64,000 nt of DNA. Source: Falciphora oryzae. Its lineage: Eukaryota; Ascomycota; Sordariomycetes; Magnaporthales; Magnaporthaceae. The DNA lies in NCBI GenBank assembly GCA_000733355.1, contig JNVV01000016.1, positions 1 to 64,000 on the forward strand, in the 5' to 3' direction. Below the pieces are notes generated by a model, which searched no databases, had not been told where the DNA came from, and saw only the letters and a list, made by a program, of their open reading frames with translations. Positions 1 through 9,757 of this stretch are shown here, in pieces. Position numbers and translations under genes: made by a program. The first letter of the stretch is position 1, and each line of letters starts with the position of its first letter.

Positions 1-102
1 GTTATATAATTAAATATAACATATTAAATTTTTACGGAATTTTACGCTAAATTGATCGATTTAACTAGGGGGTCAAAAACCGCATTTAGTATGAGATTTG
101 AA

Positions 103-136
103 GTGCGCCACTCGGTGAGGGTGCGCCACTCGGTGG
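103..136. repeat. 16-bp direct duplication
   Basis: Two 16-base copies starting GTGCGCCACTCGGTG lie at 103-118 and 121-136, separated by two bases. They sit inside AT-rich decayed repeat DNA. No function is evident. Confidence 0.6.
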
Positions 137-269
137 TGAACCACGTTAGCTCTAACGCTAAAATTTATAAGTTCAAGGTATATGCCATAAACCGTACTTA
201 GCTATTACTTATTTTTTTTATAATTGTTTTTATTATTTACCACTTTAATTAACTAACCCTTTTTTTTAA

Positions 270-930
270 ATCGTCGTTCGTACAACCTATCGCTAATACA
301 AACGGCCATTTAAATATAATCCGGGAAATTTTCCAATCGGTCCGCTTTAAAAAACTCGTCCTTTACATTTTCGCGGAAACCCCCGTAAAAATGCGCCATT
401 TTAATTTAATCGGTCCAATCAAGCTTAGTTACAAAACGTTAAAACTTTAAAACGTACACAAAAACTAACCTTTTTTATCAAAAGCTAAAAATTTCTTTTT
501 CCGCAACCAATCGCTCGTTAACCTAACCGAAAACTTTGCCAACTTTTTTTCTAAATCTTTCGAAATTAGCAAACACAATTTATATTTGCTTTTTAAATTT
601 TACGCCTTAAAAATAATCCGCCTACGTAAATTAAAACCAGTTTTTAACTTTTCCTTCGAAACGTATAACGGCGTAAACCACTTTCTTTTTTTCGGTACCA
701 AAATAAGCCTCGTAAAACGAAAAGTAAGCCTTACATTCGGTAAAAAAAATTTAAAATTTGCCCGTTTCTCCGTCGTAAATTTCGGGAAATAAGAACTTAT
801 ATGCCTTTATCGCAATATCCGGCTTGCTTTAAACCGCAGCCAATTAAGCCTTAGCTTTAATGAAATCCTTTACAAACACTCGGAAAAGGTCGAAAAAAAT
901 ATCCTCGTTATATTTTTTCCTTTCGTATTT
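270..930 (-). pseudogene. Decayed Ty3/gypsy-type Gag relic
   Basis: Reading the minus strand from about 930 to 270 gives a broken frame that resembles the capsid region of fungal Ty3/gypsy Gag. A stretch near 800-640 reads like FPEIYDGETGKF, followed by a Cys-Lys-Ala-Tyr-Phe-Ser-Phe-Tyr segment and a VIRFEGKVKNWF segment. A stretch near 400-300 reads HFYGGFRENVKDEF followed by ADRLENFPDYI. The order matches Gag proteins of the 'FDG ... FL ... YF, ... A..L.G.A..WF, ... FY.GL...VKDEL...DRP...D.I' type. Many TAA/TAG codons and a strong A/T bias break the frame, as expected for RIP. The rest of the element would run off the left window edge. The family call rests on motif resemblance only. Confidence 0.5.
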
Positions 931-2553
931 AACGGTGGAAAGCTATTCCGCTTGCTTGGAACCGGACGCCGATATCTTATCGTACTATTCGCCTTCGGTA
1001 AATGCTAAATAGGATCAATTAAAATGTTACAATTAAGCTTTGCTCCTAAGGTAAAACACTTAAAGAAGGTGCTAAATAATACATTTGATAAGGGTTACTT
1101 TAAGGAAACCGGGAAACTGGTGACAAAAGCTTAAATTGCTTACCTAAAAGGGTATTTTGGAGCTAACTTAAATTAATTAATACCAATGCCTTAGTTAAAG
1201 CTATTTAACCGTAAAAAAACCTTTCCTTTATATACACGACCTAGTCCTTTCCAATTTATGCTATATTTGCTATGTCGCATATTAAACATATCACTTTAAG
1301 GACCTGTACTATATTTGTTATATCGCATATTAAATATATTACTTTAAGGACCTGTGCTATATTTGCTATATCGCATATTAAATATATTACCTTAAAGTTA
1401 CGTATCCTTTTACGTAACCCTTCCTTTTCCAAATGCGGGGTTAAGGGTGCTTCCTTCCCGGAGCTTAACCCAGGCCTCCTGTCCCCGCCACTTGTATGGT
1501 CGTAACAACTAAACATTAGCTAAAGTATATATCGACGCATTTTCTTAACGTGCTACCGCTGGTTTGTACTTAAATACACTTGAATTTATTAATATCCCTT
1601 TCCGGTTACAATGTCGGTATTTCCAAATTATACAATTCCTTTGGACTATTAACGAAACTATACGCCGGGGAAATTTCGGCGTCTTTTAACAGCATATCCC
1701 TTTTTTTATATTTTTTTTTACGGATGCAAAGCCAAAAACTATAGGCTAGAAATGCTGTATTTGGTTTAGCTTTTGCATCCAAAAGTTACAAACGAGCCGC
1801 TTCGTACGGGTATCCTTCAGTCAGGTCTCGTCCGCTATATTACAACCGGTAGCGGGTTTAAACCTATCAACCTTACCATCGAACACTTTAATAAAACATT
1901 TTCGCTTAATATTTAAACTAATAAAAACTTTACCTATAATATGTAAGCTACTTTTAAAGATTATACCGCTTTCGGACCGATAAAAACAATTATTCGGAAG
2001 GTATTAAAAATAAAGTTTAGCTAATATAATAATGCTTAACATACAATGGCATCAACTAAGTAAAACGTCTTGCAATATGCTTACCTGCTTATTAACAACG
2101 GGAATGGGAGCAGGTACGATAAGGTAAATTAAAACGCCAAATTCGATACCCCGCCGCTTTTTTAAAAAGGAATAAAGCATATGCTCAATAGCAAATTGGA
2201 TACGTTTAATCGAACCATTATCCGGCCCATCGACGTATATTATCAACAAGGTTTAGCAATAGCAGAAAAGGGAATAGCCGATCTGGTTATCGAAAATAGG
2301 GAAAGCGAGCGTGAATATTTTTCAAAAGGCGACAACGATAGCGGGGCTAAAGCGTAAATGCTGGGTTCATCCCGAAATTCCGCAACGCTAAATAAAAACC
2401 TTTGTTAGATTATAATTCCAGCATAATTGCATTATTATTTTAGCGCATGCACTTAAAAGATTTGGAAGCCTGGAGGGCTAAACTTTATAAGCAATGTATA
2501 TAAAGGCTTGGTTGCCCTCCCTTTTTAGCAAATAAATTCCTTTCTTTTTCGTG
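931..2553. other. AT-rich decayed repeat DNA, unidentified
   Basis: Low-GC sequence full of stop codons on both strands, with no coding frame I recognise. It may hold the leader and 5' LTR of the gypsy relic to the left, which runs on the minus strand. A 65-codon minus-strand frame at 2052-2249 is open but matches no family I know. The 48-bp tandem repeat at 1261-1398 is listed separately. Confidence 0.5.
1261..1398. repeat. 48-bp tandem repeat, about 2.9 copies
   Basis: Units start with CTATATTTG at 1261, 1309 and 1357, a period of 48. Differences between copies are nearly all transitions (G/A, C/T). Because 48 is a multiple of three, both strands carry short open frames with a 16-residue period; I treat these as artefacts of the repeat. 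Confidence 0.85.
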
Positions 2554-2558
2554 CACAA

Positions 2559-2699
2559 TGTAACGATCGGCATAAGTCACTCCCAATGCACTACACACCC
2601 ACAAAAGGGCACGATTCAGAACTGTCTGCACAGTCACTAAAGCTAACTTATAAAGGTGCTAGGACGGTGCGTACGGGGTTGTACGCCACGCTCGTCACA
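2559..2699. repeat. TRIM left terminal repeat (141 bp)
   Basis: Starts TGTAACGATCGGCATAAG and ends CTCGTCACA. Paired with 2979-3119 at equal length; the five mismatches are all A/G or C/T. Confidence 0.9.
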
Positions 2700-2978
2700 C
2701 TACCCCCCCATTGCACCTCGTCTCTTAATTAATGCTTCACAGCAAGAATTAAAAACGGGGTTCAATCAGTAACATAAAAGGGGGTTGCTCGCTTACTTGT
2801 CCACAGCTGCACACGTTTTACGTTTCGTCTCCCTCGGTCGCGCCCTTCAAGCGACTTACTCCACGAAGGTTGCGTTGCAAATGCGACAAAAGTAAAGTTG
2901 CTACACCTAAGGTACCGGGGGCAAAAAACTCCCCCCATCGCGGATCGAACTCGCAACCTCGGTTGTAGTCCTAAATAG

Positions 2979-3119
2979 TGTAACGATCGGCATAAATCAC
3001 TCCCAATGCACTACACACCCACAAAAGGGCACGATTCAGGACTGTCTGCACAGTTACTAAAGCTGACTTATAAAGGTGCTAGGACGGTGCGTGCGGGGTT
3101 GTACGCCACGCTCGTCACA
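2979..3119. repeat. TRIM right terminal repeat (141 bp)
   Basis: Starts TGTAACGATCGGCATAAA and ends CTCGTCACA, followed at once by the CACAA target duplication at 3120-3124. Confidence 0.9.
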
Positions 3120-3124
3120 CACAA

Positions 3125-3429
3125 TAAATTATAATTCCTCTAATATATATATATTTATACTACCGTTATGTTTATATAAGACCTCAGTGCCTCTACTATG
3201 TAATATTTACATGTAAAAACCCTTGAACTTGTCTTCGGGTGCGTGTCGCCCCCGCTCCGGAGCTTGGGAGTAAAAACCATATCTGCTTTTCGTATACGGT
3301 TTTGCTATGTTAAACAGTGGTACCGTTTGTTTATTTTTATGCGATTGCTCGTAAAGGTTCCGTTGTAAAAACGTCCTTATAATTAGTGGAACAAAAGGAA
3401 AGTACGTAAAAAAATAAAGGTGTATTACG
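3125..3429. other. AT-rich spacer, nothing recognised
   Basis: Contains a TA-rich run near 3140-3165. The minus-strand frame at 3207-3446 is open for 79 codons but shows no family feature. Confidence 0.4.
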
Positions 3430-3675
3430 CCGGGGCAACGTCTCAATGCCGGGTTTCGCCTTCGTAGCGAAACGGCTGTATTAGTACTCGTGTTATAGCG
3501 TCCTAATATGGCTTTTCCGCGTAAATTGGCCCGGCTCCGCTCCGGGTCCCAACCGGGGCAACGCTTTAGTGTCGGGTTTCGCTTTCGTAACGGAATGTTT
3601 GTATTGGTACTCGTATTATAGCGCTTTAATGTGGCTTTTTCGCGTAAATTAGCCCGGCTTTACTCCGGGTCCTAG
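3430..3675. repeat. 123-bp tandem duplication
   Basis: Two diverged units, each beginning CCGGGGCAACG, start at 3430 and 3553. Each ends in a Cys/Gly-codon-like CCGGGTCC stretch. Differences are dominated by C/T and G/A transitions, consistent with RIP after duplication. Confidence 0.8.
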
Positions 3676-4258
3676 CCGCGGACGGGCCCTCCGGGTTTAG
3701 CGTTTTGCTTCGTAACTTTAGGTGATTTAGCTTTTAGTGGGTGCCCGTTTCCGGGGCCGTTGCTTCGCGTGCGGTTCGGGTCCGCCTTTGTGGCTTGCAT
3801 CTGATTTTTTTGTTGGTTGCCTCCCTCTTTTTGGATCGCGTTATTTGGGTGACTTTTTCTTGTTGCTACGTTGTCGTGCGTTGTGGTTTTTGGTGGTGAT
3901 TTCCCTTTGTTTCCTTCCGGATCCGGGTTTCTACCGGCCTTCCTTCTCCCAGCTACAAAAAGCCCTCTTTCCTTCTTTCCTCTCTCCCTCTCGCTCTCTT
4001 TTCACCACCGCTTCCGGTCCTGCCCTTTTGCCCGCGCTTCCTTTTCTCCTGCCTGCATCTAGGTTCCTGCTCGCTCGCGCCTCGTTTCCCCTCCGTTTCC
4101 TGTTCTCCTGCAGCATGGCTCCCAAAGATAAAGCTCCCAAATCTCCCCGCGGTGGTGGTGGTGGCGGTCGCGGTGGCAATCCCGGCAGCGGAGCCACGGG
4201 CGGTGGCCGCGCCGCTCCCGCCGCTGCAGCTAGTGGCAGTGGTGGTGGTAATTCCTCT
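3676..4258 (+). other. GC-rich island with pyrimidine-rich leader and truncated Gly-rich ORF start
   Basis: The sequence turns GC-rich between AT-rich blocks. A long CT-rich leader (about 3930-4080) resembles a 5' UTR and precedes an ATG at 4114. The frame opens MAPKDKAPKSPRGGGGGG and continues Gly/Ala/Ser-rich for about 48 codons, until it enters the LTR fragment at 4259, where it loses meaning and stops by 4327. It could be the promoter and start of a host gene, or the leader and first ORF of a transposon, cut by the LTR. I do not recognise the protein. Confidence 0.4.
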
Positions 4259-4329
4259 AATATAAAGGATTATTATTCACCCTGTTTTGGAGATTTCCGA
4301 GCCCACAGGAGTACATACTCCTACTAACA
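4259..4329 (-). mobile_element. LTR 5'-end fragment (copia-like family)
   Basis: Read on the minus strand from 4329, the first about 67 bases (TGTTAGTAGGAGTATG...) align without gaps to the start of the solo LTR at 23317, with roughly nine mismatches, mostly transitions. The match stops near 4262, so the rest of the LTR is missing. Immediately outside the TG terminus the minus strand reads ACTAAAGGGGT, which looks like a polypurine tract. That would make this a 3' LTR remnant with the element body at higher coordinates. Confidence 0.65.
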
Positions 4330-4429
4330 ACCCCTTTAGTATCCTCCGTCGGCCCACTGCACCCGTTATCGTCTTTTCGGCGGGGTTAACTGCTTAAAAA
4401 CTCCAAATGCTCTTATATTCCGTTTCCTT

Positions 4430-6620
4430 CGCCCGCTTAAACCAGCACCAGCAAGTTAAAACGCTTTAGCCTTACGGTTAACTTTATCTTTTTCCTTCCA
4501 CGTATAATATGCTATTATACCCCTAGCTTTAATATCCTCGCATTTTTGCACCAATAACTGGCTATATAAAACGAGCTAATGCTTGCATACACTTTAGCTA
4601 ATAGCCTTTACCTGCCGGCACAGGTCGTTAACGTCCTGGATGGGCTTATCGGTTAATTTAAAGTTAAGCGAAAGCTATACCGCAATTTCGGGCTTTAACA
4701 TCCACTCGCCAAACAAATCGAGCTATCGCCACTCGTCGGGGCTAATAACGTATATAATAAAGTAAAACGCATATTTTATCAACTTTTAATAAATAAACCA
4801 TTCCATCGTATATGCGCGTACAATAAAATCCTTCGATTTTTCGACCACCGTTAAAAGGAATCGCCCGAGCTTATAGTAGCATACGTTGCAGCATTTAATA
4901 TGCTCAACTAACGAAAAATTCACTTTTTGCAACAAGTTAAATATCGTTTGCTTAAAGCATTTGGCATTAGCGAATTCGTACATTTCGAGATACGCCTTTT
5001 AAAATTTTCCGCGTTAGCGGATATCGTTATTTATCCATTTTTCGTATTATTTCCTGGAAAAAATACCCAATTCCAAATCAAATTTACTGCTAATTACCGA
5101 TATCATTTAACTACCGGCTATACTAAATTCCACGTCGATAATAAAAAACCGGGTTTAAAAATAATCCGACCCTAACAATTAAAAATCGTCTGCCTTTATG
5201 GACGCACCGGAAACGGCTGTTCCAAACCGCAAACTGTTAAATACCGTAAAAATATAAATTTTTTTCGAACTACGTTTAGGTTTAATTAGTTTAAGGACAT
5301 TAATCCCCATAGTATCGAAATACTAATAGGGGGCAAAAAAATAGGCTATACTTTGCCCCACAACGGACCGGAACGCTTTGCCAAACCGCTAGACCAAATC
5401 CGTTACATTTAATAAAATCGGTGCTTTAAATTGTACCACGCGCATTACATCTGGAATATCCATACCTATACCCAGCGATACAATAGCTAAAATAAATCGA
5501 ATTGTAAAGTCGGTGCGCCGGAATATGTTATAAATAATACGTTAGTCCGTCGATAGTATTAAAAAATAATAAGTTATAATAATACGGGCAGCGGTATTTT
5601 TATTAACCCCTTTCGACGTTAGGTAATAGAGGAGTAAGTAACGAGCGTTAACGAACTCCGATTTGTTATTTATATAAATAATGGTTTTGGGAATAAATTA
5701 AAAAGGTATGTCCGGTTGGAAATTAGCGAAAAAAAAACAGCAATAAATTGTAATCTTTTTACAATTTTTTTTTTACTAACGCTTAAAGAACGATAGTAAT
5801 ATTTGGCCGGTCGATAAACGTACGTATAATCCGGAGCTGGTACACGCTTAAGCCGAGCTGCCGGAAGCCGGTATAAAATAATACGAAAGCTTTTGCTTTT
5901 GCGGTTAAAATAGCAATACACCTAAAAAAAGGAATAAATATGGGGATGGTAAACCGGATTAGGTAAAAATTGGGGTAAAAAATGCGGAATTTTTTCCATT
6001 AATAAACCGTATGGAATTCGTTAATGGCAATGAACGTAATGTGCTGGTTAAATTTAATATAGCGGAGGAAAGCGAAAAACCGCGCATTTGTGGCTTGTTC
6101 CGGACCTAAAAGGATGTAGGTATATTACGTAGCTTTTTATGCGTTCCAAATATCGGCATCTTATTATTTATATATTAATACTTATTACTTTTATTAATTT
6201 AACCGCGTAAAGGAGTACTTTGCGTATAGTTTAATTAATAAGGATAGGGTTAGCAAAAAGGAACCTAACAACCACTTCGGCCTATTCTTCCCCCAATTTG
6301 CTCAAAAGGATAATTTAAATAGTAATATGCTTGTTTTTGATAATAAACATTGTTTAAAATACGATGCTTTTGCCGTATCCAATTTTAGCAATAAGTATCG
6401 TATTTCCTAATTGGTAAATAATACGCCGGATGCATTCGATTTAATCGGGTTTAAAATGACGGGGTTCCTGGCCTATTGGCGTTTTTTGGTTAAAAAAAAA
6501 CGTAATAATAACTTTTATAAATTATTTTTACATATCGAAATCGTTTGCGCATGCGGAATATTTATACAATTCCGAAATAACCTAACGGAAAGGCACGGTT
6601 TAAACCTGCTTTTTAGCTAA
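4430..6620 (-). pseudogene. Decayed RecQ-like superfamily 2 DNA helicase
   Basis: The minus strand carries a helicase frame broken by many stops and shifts. A Walker A-like motif, LIAKIGYGKSIVF, lies at about 6360-6402. The helicase C-terminal part lies at about 5300-5690: a NNKSEFVNAR stretch, a FRRTDFTIRFILA stretch, then SLGIGMDIPDV.RVVQFKAP at about 5430-5490, and a RFGKAFRS..GQSIAYFFAP stretch. These match RecQ-type motifs I, V and VI, where the expected forms are TGYGKS and SLGMGMDIP. The C-terminal tail can be followed towards 4430. Substitutions such as GMG to GIG and WQR to V*R are C-to-T or G-to-A changes, as RIP produces. Such helicases occur as dispersed multicopy or element-borne genes in fungi; which applies here is inference. 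Confidence 0.65.
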
Positions 6621-8548
6621 ATTTTTATTGCTAGCGATAGCAAAAAGCAAAAACGCAATACGGGGGGCGCGAACCATTAGCCCAGCCATATTCGGCTTTA
6701 AATTTGGAGCCGGTATTAAATTTGGTGGTCGATTTGATATAGGGGTAGCTGGGTAAGGCTATTCCTAAAGTATAAAAAATTGCTCCTTTTCGATCAGCAA
6801 ACCTATTTTTAGTCCGAATACCGAACACAAAAAAATATTATTGGATACAAAACATTAAGCTTACTCCTAACGTTTTATTTTTAAACCTAAATAAATTGGG
6901 TCGAATAGCGAAATTTTGGAGTAAAATTTGTGGGATTTTTATATTGTATGGGCGATTTTAAAGTATAAGCCTAAAAATTACTATGCGATCCCAAACTTAA
7001 ATTATAAAAAAACCCTAGCCCTACAGTATATTTGCACGGACCAGTGATTCGAGCGTAAGCCATATTGTGAGCCACAACCTACCGGAGGTGGGTCGCTTAC
7101 TGAAGGTGGGTTCCCTTTTTGTAGGCTTTGAGTCTGGGCCTCTGAGACTAGCAGCGAGTCGTATCCATGCTGCCACCTTTTCAATAGAAGCACTAGCCAC
7201 TCCCCCTTTTTGCTAGTAGCACTCACCTTACTCCACTTTTGGCCTGTGCACCACCCGTGCAGCCCGGTTTCGCTACTTACCAAATTTGGCCCGCAGTTGA
7301 AACTCGATACCATTGGCTGCGCATTCGTAATAAAGCCACTAAGGCCCAGGCATTCAGCCATTGGATCCCCCAATTGACAGCTCCAACCTGTAACAGGCCT
7401 CCGCCCTACTATAGCCAGCTACAGTAGTGTCAGGCCTGGAAAAGGGGGGTTTTCGCAGGGAGGTCTCAGAGGTTCAGCAGCTTAATAGTCGTATTCGTGC
7501 AGGGCTTAACAAGTTTATGGTGTAGGTAGAAACAGAAACGATAGCTTGCCCCCCGAACCTCCTTCACAGGGGGTCTTTCGGGCCCTCCTTATGCTCTAGC
7601 CCTCCGTCCGTCCTTCGGCTGTCGTCGGCGCGCCTCTTCCTCCGTGGCGTCCGTCGGGGCCTGCCTTTCGGTTGTTATCGGCACACTGCCTCCTCCGCGG
7701 CGTCCGTCGGAGCCGGATGTGTTTCGTCCCTCTTAGGGTTCCGGGCCGGGCTGATCTGCGGGGGCTGATCGGCGCGCGTGTCGCAAAGTTAAACTCTCCT
7801 GATCCGCACATCCGTCAGGGCTTGCGCCCCTCCGGCTACCACCCGGAGGCCTCCTTTGTGGTCACCGGTGACGTCCCCTGCGGCTGCTGGCCATGCTTCT
7901 GTGTGGGGTGTTACACAACCTGCCCAAAAGCTGCACGCAAAGAGGTGCACGCGGAGAGGTGCACGCGGAGAGGTGCAAAAGCGCTTTACACATTCCCAAA
8001 AAAAAATTACCTTTGCACCTATGCACCTTCGCACTTTTGCACCGCTGCCTATGTGCATTTGTGTGGGTGCGCTACAGAAAGTTGCATAACGGCCGATACC
8101 GGGGCACGGTGAGTGCTAATAGCAAAAAAGGGGAGGCTCGGATATAGCCTCTTTCAATGTGGCATTGGGTACGTGCACCCCTTGCGTAGCCCCTGAGATA
8201 CTTGCGGGTAAAACTGGACCGTCTCCACGAGGTAAGTTTGTTACAAAAACCAAAAAACCATTAGTATCAAACACGCCCTAAACCTTGACGTGTACAGGTG
8301 TTCCGGACGGTAAGACAAAACCTTCACTGACGTTGGCTTGCCTGTGCTCAGGAAATCCAAGGTAAAGAAATTTGAAAGACGTAACTCGAGGTCCTTGGAC
8401 TCTGCCGCGGTGACTGATTTCGGGATGTATATCGGGCCGGTACTGCAGAACTGAACGTCGGACTGGTTCACGGTGTGCGCTTGATTGTTGGAGTGGCGGA
8501 TAAAACCGGACGATGGATTCGTTTTGTTTCTTATGCGCCCTCCGGCCC
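6621..8548. other. Transition from AT-rich relic DNA to GC-rich sequence, no gene
   Basis: Up to about 7000 the sequence is AT-rich and probably continues the helicase relic at its N-terminal side. From about 7020 it becomes GC-rich with short overlapping frames on both strands, none with a recognisable motif. An imperfect duplication of a CGTCCGTCGG-containing unit is visible around 7617-7720, and a 14-bp tandem repeat at 7941-7978. Confidence 0.5.
7941..7978. repeat. 14-bp tandem repeat, about 2.6 copies
   Basis: AGAGGTGCACGCGG occurs at 7941-7954 and 7955-7968, followed by a partial copy. Confidence 0.8.
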
Positions 8549-8638
8549 TCAGGTCCCGTGATCTCTGATCATGGGACCGGAGGATCCGGCCCTCTCCGTG
8601 CTCTACCGATTGCCTGCACCGGTCAACGTAATCCAACA
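8549..8638 (+). mobile_element. LTR 3'-end fragment (same family as 23317-23767)
   Basis: About 90 bases match the last 90 of the solo LTR at 23679-23767. The shared parts are a near-palindrome of the form GGTCCCGTGAT...ATGGGACC, then a CTACCGATTGCCTGC segment, then the ending AATCCAACA. No matching 5' half or target duplication was found, so the copy is truncated. Confidence 0.7.
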
Positions 8639-9757
8639 GAAACCTCACATATGTAATGGGACCCTCTTGCCCTCTTGTATCTGCCTCTCAATCCTACGTA
8701 GGTTGTATTGGCCTTGGAAACTGGTTGGGTACCTGTAGACTGGGTTTTCAAACGCGTTGGGCAGCGTTGACCGCCACCGTGCATAAGTCGGGTATCGTAC
8801 GCCCAAGAAGGCGGCGCGGGATGCCGCTCGCCCTCGAGCTGATCCTGCAGGCGGTCAAACGGGGGGAAGGTGGATTCCGAGAAAGGAGTACCAAATTGTA
8901 GGTGGATGGAGTTGCGCGAGCGTACATAGGGTCGCCGGAACGAGCCAGGATGGAACCGCGTCCTTGGTGACGTGACTGGGATGGATGGAGGGATTAAAAG
9001 CGAGCAAGGGAACAACCAATCCCAACTTTACAGCCGGCGCAGTCTGAAGCACAGCTGATGCCTGGGCTGGTACACCGGGAACTGCGCCTGAAAAGAGCAA
9101 CGCCAGATGGGCAGAGGGTGCGTAGTGCGTCCCCGGGTTCTCGTCGCGGCGCGCCCGCGGTGGCGTACAAGGGAGCCCAGAATAGCTTTTGCCCCTGGAG
9201 TTTCGCATGCGACTGTGCTCTGTGCCTTGGCAAGAAATGCTAGCTAGGCGACTACACGAGCTTGACTTGATCCGCCGAAGGCTGGGTGTCATCCTCAGCA
9301 AACCCAACCCGCACAACCTAAACTTAATTAGCGAGGCGCAGCGGCTCGAGGAGCCGCTGGAGTCGCACGAAACATTCAGCACGAAAAGCCGTAGGCTAAA
9401 CTATCCAATACCACATCTGGCTTCCATGCCTGGCGCTCAGTATCGCGCTGCTACACAGCGGCAAGCCCGCCGACGCCACTCGGCCGCAATAATTGAACTT
9501 GGGGCCGCAAAGGGCAAGACGGGGCGGGAGTGGGAAACGGATACCCGCACTCTGACGCGGCTTGCGAAAGCCGCAATACACAACGAGCACGGCATCGACA
9601 TGCCCATATTTGTTTCTCTCCGGCTCTCCGCTGTTGAAGTCACAGTGGCCATGCTCACCGACGCACCAGCCAACCCCTCGTCGGCACCGGAGATGCTACG
9701 CGTGCGCCTCAACCGGTGCGTCGATGGGGATGTTGTCCCCGCTCCCGAGGATCCACC
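8639..9757. other. Gene-free stretch upstream of the GMC relic
   Basis: GC-rich with several overlapping short frames but no motif. The missing FAD-binding N-terminus of the downstream GMC enzyme is not recognisable here. Confidence 0.4.

Larger units (their letters stand above)
2559..3119 (-). mobile_element. Miniature LTR retroelement (TRIM-like), 561 bp
   Basis: Two 141-bp direct repeats (2559-2699 and 2979-3119) begin TG and end CA and differ at only five positions, all transitions. They flank a 279-bp interior with no gene. The outer flanks are the same 5 bases, CACAA (2554-2558 and 3120-3124), a perfect target-site duplication. On the minus strand a purine tract (CAATGGGGGGGTAG, about 2700-2713) abuts one LTR where a polypurine tract belongs, so the element is probably oriented minus. 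Near the other LTR, at 2941-2960, the minus strand reads like a tRNA T-arm with a Pol III B-box (GAGTTCGATCC). Size, short LTRs, lack of coding capacity and target duplication fit a terminal-repeat retrotransposon in miniature. Confidence 0.85.

Noticed and set aside
1256..1516. Repeat-coding small protein on either strand of the 48-bp tandem repeat
   Set aside because: The frames exist only because the period is a multiple of three; the surrounding DNA is decayed and no start context is convincing.
2762..2956. 64-codon frame inside the TRIM element
   Set aside because: No retroelement or other motif, and the interior of such elements is expected to be non-coding.
2941..2978. A tRNA gene in the TRIM interior
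   Set aside because: Only a T-arm/B-box-like half is present; no acceptor, D-arm or paired anticodon stem can be formed.
8549..8638. A complete second solo LTR ending at 8638
   Set aside because: Only the last 90 bases match; no 5' terminus or copy of the flanking GAAAC was found at the expected distance.
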